Source: Candidatus Halomonas stercoripullorum (GTDB lineage: Bacteria > Pseudomonadota > Gammaproteobacteria > Pseudomonadales > Halomonadaceae). From it: DNA of 16,172 bases. Shown piece by piece: positions 15,343 to 16,172 of this stretch. Numbering within the stretch: position 1 is the stretch's first letter; each line of letters starts with the position of its first letter. Below the pieces are notes generated by a model that was not told the DNA's origin, ran no database searches, and saw only the letters and a list, made by a program, of their open reading frames with translations. The DNA lies in contig DXFC01000185.1 of assembly GCA_019114645.1 (NCBI GenBank), positions 1 through 16,172 on the forward strand, read 5' to 3'. Position numbers and translations under genes: made by a program.

Positions 15343-15360
15343 AATATCGTATACGATATT
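15343..15360. promoter_or_regulatory. Perfect 18-bp palindrome, probable GntR operator
   Basis: AATATCGTATACGATATT is identical to its reverse complement. Its G-T-A-T-A-C core in an A/T-rich frame is a common shape for operators of FCD-type GntR regulators. It sits in the 126-base gap between the divergent regulator and dehydrogenase genes, just upstream of the TTGACA box. Related half-sites lie at 15324-15330 (AATATCG) and near 15364-15368 (TACGA). Confidence 0.7.
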
Positions 15361-15405
15361 AAATACGACAATGACCCAACAATGACAACAAAGGGATACT
15401 CAACC

Positions 15406-16172
15406 ATGGAGCACTTCGGCACGCTCAGAGCGCCGCGTGAACTCATTTTTGGCAGCGGCCAGCGCAAGGCGCTGGGTCTCGTGGCAAAAAGACTGGGGCA
15501 GCGGGCACTAGTAGTCACTGATGCACGGTTGGCGGCTGAGCCGCACTTCCTCGTCATGATGGCGGATCTTGAAACCCACGGCCTGGCAGTGCGTATCGAA
15601 AGCGGGACTTTGCCGGAAGTGCCGGTAGAGAGCGCCATGCGTGCTGCCCAAGCTTCCCGCGACCACGCGCCTGACCTTGTAATTGCCGTTGGCGGCGGCT
15701 CTTGTCTCGATATGGCGAAGTGTGTCGCCCTACTGCTGACCCATGGTGGGCGACCGCAGGACTATTATGGTGAGTTGAAGGTACCCGGTCCTATCCTGCC
15801 GCTGATTGCCATTCCCACCACCGCAGGCACTGGCTCAGAAGTCACGCCAGTCGCCGTACTGTCCGACAGCGAACGCACCCTGAAAGTGGGGATTTCCAGT
15901 CCCTATTTGATACCCGCCATGGCGATCTGCGATCCGGAACTGACGCTGAGCTGCCCCTCTGCACTGACCGCCATCGCAGGCGCTGATGCGCTGACCCATG
16001 CCATTGAAGCCTTTACTGCCGTACGCCGCCCTGTCACCCCGGGGCTGACACAGGAGCGAGTATTCATCGGTAAAAATGCCCTGTCGGACCAGTTCGCACT
16101 GACGGCTATTTCACTGCTATGGCAGGGGCTGGAGAGCGTCTGCACCGCCGGCGACAACCTGGCGGCGCGCGC
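15406..16172 (+). CDS. Iron-containing (group III) alcohol dehydrogenase, 3' end beyond window
   Basis: I translated 255 codons from ATG 15406, preceded by AAGGGAT; no stop occurs before the window edge. The family markers are V-G-G-G-S-C-L-D-M-A-K (95-105) for NAD(P) binding, P-T-T-A-G-T-G-S-E-V-T (137-147), C-D-P-E-L-T (175-180) and G-A-D194-A-L-T-H198-A-I-E-A-F, which holds two of the four metal ligands; the other two His would lie past the edge. About 130 residues of a usual ~385 are missing. Members interconvert alcohols and aldehydes or ketones (lactaldehyde, glycerol, butanol, maleylacetate), so the substrate is open. After the metal motif comes R-R-P-V-T-P-G-L-T-Q-E-R-V-F-I-G-K-N-A-L-S-D, an insertion not found in FucO-type enzymes as I remember them. 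It diverges from the GntR gene across the palindrome. Confidence 0.92.
   Translation, partial: MEHFGTLRAPRELIFGSGQRKALGLVAKRLGQRALVVTDARLAAEPHFLVMMADLETHGLAVRIESGTLPEVPVESAMRAAQASRDHAPDLVIAVGGGSCLDMAKCVALLLTHGGRPQDYYGELKVPGPILPLIAIPTTAGTGSEVTPVAVLSDSERTLKVGISSPYLIPAMAICDPELTLSCPSALTAIAGADALTHAIEAFTAVRRPVTPGLTQERVFIGKNALSDQFALTAISLLWQGLESVCTAGDNLAAR

Noticed and set aside
1..16172. tRNA or rRNA genes, CRISPR arrays, insertion sequences, prophage or toxin-antitoxin genes
   Set aside because: No clover-leaf sequences, regular repeats, transposase motifs or small paired genes were seen on reading both strands. Nearly all sequence is taken up by recognised genes.

Overview
This is a GC-rich chromosomal segment from a gammaproteobacterium. 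The gene set and order of the left two thirds (miaA, mutL, amiB, tsaE, NAD(P)HX dehydratase, queG, orn, rsgA, a RhdA-type rhodanese, psd) match from memory a conserved block in Pseudomonas and Halomonadaceae. I favour a Halomonas-like organism; that genus-level guess is inference.

Region 1 (1-5490, minus strand) is a tight housekeeping operon read right to left: nnrD, tsaE, amiB, mutL, miaA. Genes overlap by one to four bases or lie within a few bases, and a candidate promoter sits at 5538-5565. The products repair damaged NAD(P)H, make tRNA t6A (TsaE), split daughter-cell murein (AmiB), repair mismatches (MutL) and prenylate tRNA A37 (MiaA, cut by the window edge). Unusually, the NAD(P)HX repair gene encodes only the dehydratase and lacks the epimerase half found in the fused YjeF/Nnr protein.

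Region 2 (5603-10295) holds queG (plus), orn (minus, convergent with queG), then rsgA, rhdA and psd on the plus strand with 17-19 base gaps. The plus-strand unit ends at a strong intrinsic terminator at 10259-10295. The products are epoxyqueuosine reductase, oligoribonuclease, the 30S-maturation GTPase, a tandem-rhodanese sulfurtransferase and phosphatidylserine decarboxylase.

Region 3 (10301-16172) looks like an accessory catabolic cassette. A minus-strand operon encodes a GntR/FCD repressor, an RbsA-like double ATPase, an RbsC-like permease, a periplasmic sugar-type binding protein and a DJ-1/PfpI protein. A group III iron-type alcohol dehydrogenase runs divergently off the right edge. Between the divergent genes lie a perfect 18-bp palindrome and a TTGACA promoter, the expected layout for a self-regulated GntR system. 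Import of a small sugar or polyol, its oxidation or reduction by the dehydrogenase, and handling of a reactive carbonyl by the DJ-1 protein is a coherent but unproven reading. The substrate cannot be named from this sequence.

No rRNA, tRNA, CRISPR array, insertion sequence or prophage gene was seen. No gene-free stretch exceeds about 130 bases.
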